From Prorocentrum cordatum (Eukaryota; Sar; Dinophyceae; Prorocentrales; Prorocentraceae), in the NCBI GenBank assembly GCA_963575745.1, contig CAUYUJ010022549.1, positions 58,009 to 122,008 of the forward strand: 64,000 nt of DNA, read 5' to 3'. Both the position numbers and the translations under genes were made by a program. Below are positions 62,873 through 64,000 of this stretch, one piece after another (position 1 is the first letter of the stretch; every line of letters begins with the position of its first letter). The notes under the pieces were generated by a model, which did no database searches, had not been told where the DNA came from, and saw nothing but the letters and a program-made list of their open reading frames with translations.

Positions 62873-63100
62873 CAAGACCACTTGCGACGACGACGACGAC
62901 GCCGACGACGACAGCGACCGCGACCGACGACGACGACGTTGACGACGACGCCGCCAACAAAGACGACCGCGACGACCACGACCACTTGCGACGACGCGGA
63001 CTACGACGACGACGACGCAGACGACGTCAACGACCGCGACCGACGACGACGACGTTGACGCCGCCGACGACGACGATGACGACGACGACGGCAGGAATCA
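62700..63100. repeat. (GAC)n / (ACG)n simple-sequence tract
   Basis: CGACGACGA with GCCGCC and ACCGCGACC interruptions; open in several frames as Asp-, Arg- or Thr-rich sequence. Confidence 0.92.
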
Positions 63101-63119
63101 ACCACCCATGTGTTTCTCC

Positions 63120-63745
63120 GAATTTTCTTTTTGGGAGCGTTTTGGAGGCCCCCTGGGCAATCGCAGGGCCCTCCCTTGGGGCCACGTTGGAGGCCTCTCG
63201 GGTCCCCTCGGAATCTCTCTCTTGGGGCTCTCTTGCGGCGCTCTTGGGCTCGCTCTCGGGGCCCTCTTTCAGGTCTTACGTAGGGGCCCGTTTGAGGCCA
63301 CCTTGGAGACCATCGATAGAAATGCGGGTGGTGCCGCTGACTTCGGCCCCGCGCCAAGACCTTCAGAGTGGCCTCTTGGGGTCCTCTTGGGGCGCTCTTG
63401 AGGCGATCCTGGCCGCTCTTGGGGCCGTCTTGGGGCCATCATGGGCCTCTCTTGGGGACTTCATGGGCCGTCTTGTAGCCATCTTGAGGCCTGCAGAGCT
63501 CATCGGGAGCGAAGAGGAAGACACACACAAACATTGACGTTCGTTAGGTTTTGCATGGGTTGGGGCCCCCAAGAAGCCTGGTCGGGGGGCTCGGAGGGTA
63601 CTTGGAGCCGTCTTGGGACGGTCTTGACGCCCCCTTGGGGGTATGCAGGGAGGTATGTGGAGCCACCTTGGACTATCTTGAACGATCTTGGAGGCCACAT
63701 CGGGCTCTCAGGGGCTCTCTTGAAACCATCTTGGCCCTTAGTGGG
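63120..63745 (+). repeat. 'cttggggcc' repeat array
   Basis: Same family as 31.6-34.0 kb, including the higher-order module with CTGCAGAGCTCATCGGGAGC and 'gaggaagacacacacaaac' (63490-63535), which parallels the GAAAGCCCATCGGAAGTG module near 32665. Confidence 0.85.
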
Positions 63746-64000
63746 CCCCAGACACGGCAGAGCCGTTTTTCACCGTTTCCGAAGGAGTGCCTCTACAAAA
63801 AAAGCAAGAAAGCGGTGACCAGAAGCAGCAACAAAAACGGCTCCAGGATTGGATCCAGAGCCGGAACCGGTGAACAAGCGGCGACGGAATCGGTAAAGAA
63901 AAAACGGCGAATTGGCCACAATTATCCCGGCAAAGCAACCTAACAGCGATGTGTAGAAGCATATCTGAAAGCATTCCCCGTAAGATTCAGATGAAAATCC
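63746..64000. other. Right edge, no feature recognised
   Basis: Lower-GC, A-rich sequence with a GGATTGGATCCAG phrase; no gene or repeat identified with confidence. Confidence 0.35.

Overview
The window looks like nuclear DNA of a dinoflagellate, possibly a Prorocentrum- or Symbiodiniaceae-like alga; the species cannot be fixed from the sequence. The reasons are very high GC content, long C and G runs, sparse intron-poor genes in a sea of repeats, a spliced-leader relic in front of an intronless gene, and retroelement and transposase families that I know mainly from dinoflagellate genomes. No bacterial operons, rRNA or convincing tRNA genes were seen.

Left part (1-17 kb). A broken hypothetical reading frame opens the window (26-2629). 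The one clean host-type gene is a secreted formylglycine-type sulfatase (4643-6313). It is intronless and has a degenerate spliced-leader copy at 4484-4506. Then come hexanucleotide and CA/CAGA arrays, a GC-rich repeat family built on the words 'cttggggcc' and 'aagaggcc', a truncated copia-like Gag (8934-9827) running into a GGTTCC minisatellite, GAT/GAC arrays, and a satellite of about 420 bp (15.48-17.23 kb).

Central architecture (17-53 kb). A 7.6 kb block (A, 17053-24684) recurs in direct orientation at 45189-52653 (A'). The 20.5 kb between them is bounded by inverted repeats of about 1 kb (X, 24685-25640; X', 44165-45188). Inside lie a degenerate palindrome of about 9.2 kb (25690-34930) with a nested mini-palindrome at its centre, a poorly understood 1.8 kb stretch, a sequencing gap (36753-36852), and a nearly complete tyrosine-recombinase retrotransposon (about 37009-43725). 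That element has the split direct repeats A1-B1-A2-B2, ORF1, Gag, RT-RNase H, a recombinase and a cytosine-methyltransferase-like domain. It sits in a GAT microsatellite and carries a frameshift, internal stops and a lost recombinase nucleophile.

Right part (53-64 kb). The sequence that continues copy A' carries several conserved-looking but unrecognised reading frames, a decayed DDE-type transposase (57664-59470), further hypothetical frames to about 61.3 kb, a copy of the repeat module that also lies upstream of the sulfatase, GAC arrays and another 'cttggggcc' array. Blocks A, A' and the right flank of A' are studded with a 12-bp word, CCGCAGTNGCGG, that I do not see elsewhere in the window.

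Apart from the sulfatase, almost everything recognisable is mobile or decayed. The genes do not form a pathway; the interest lies in the nested repeat architecture.
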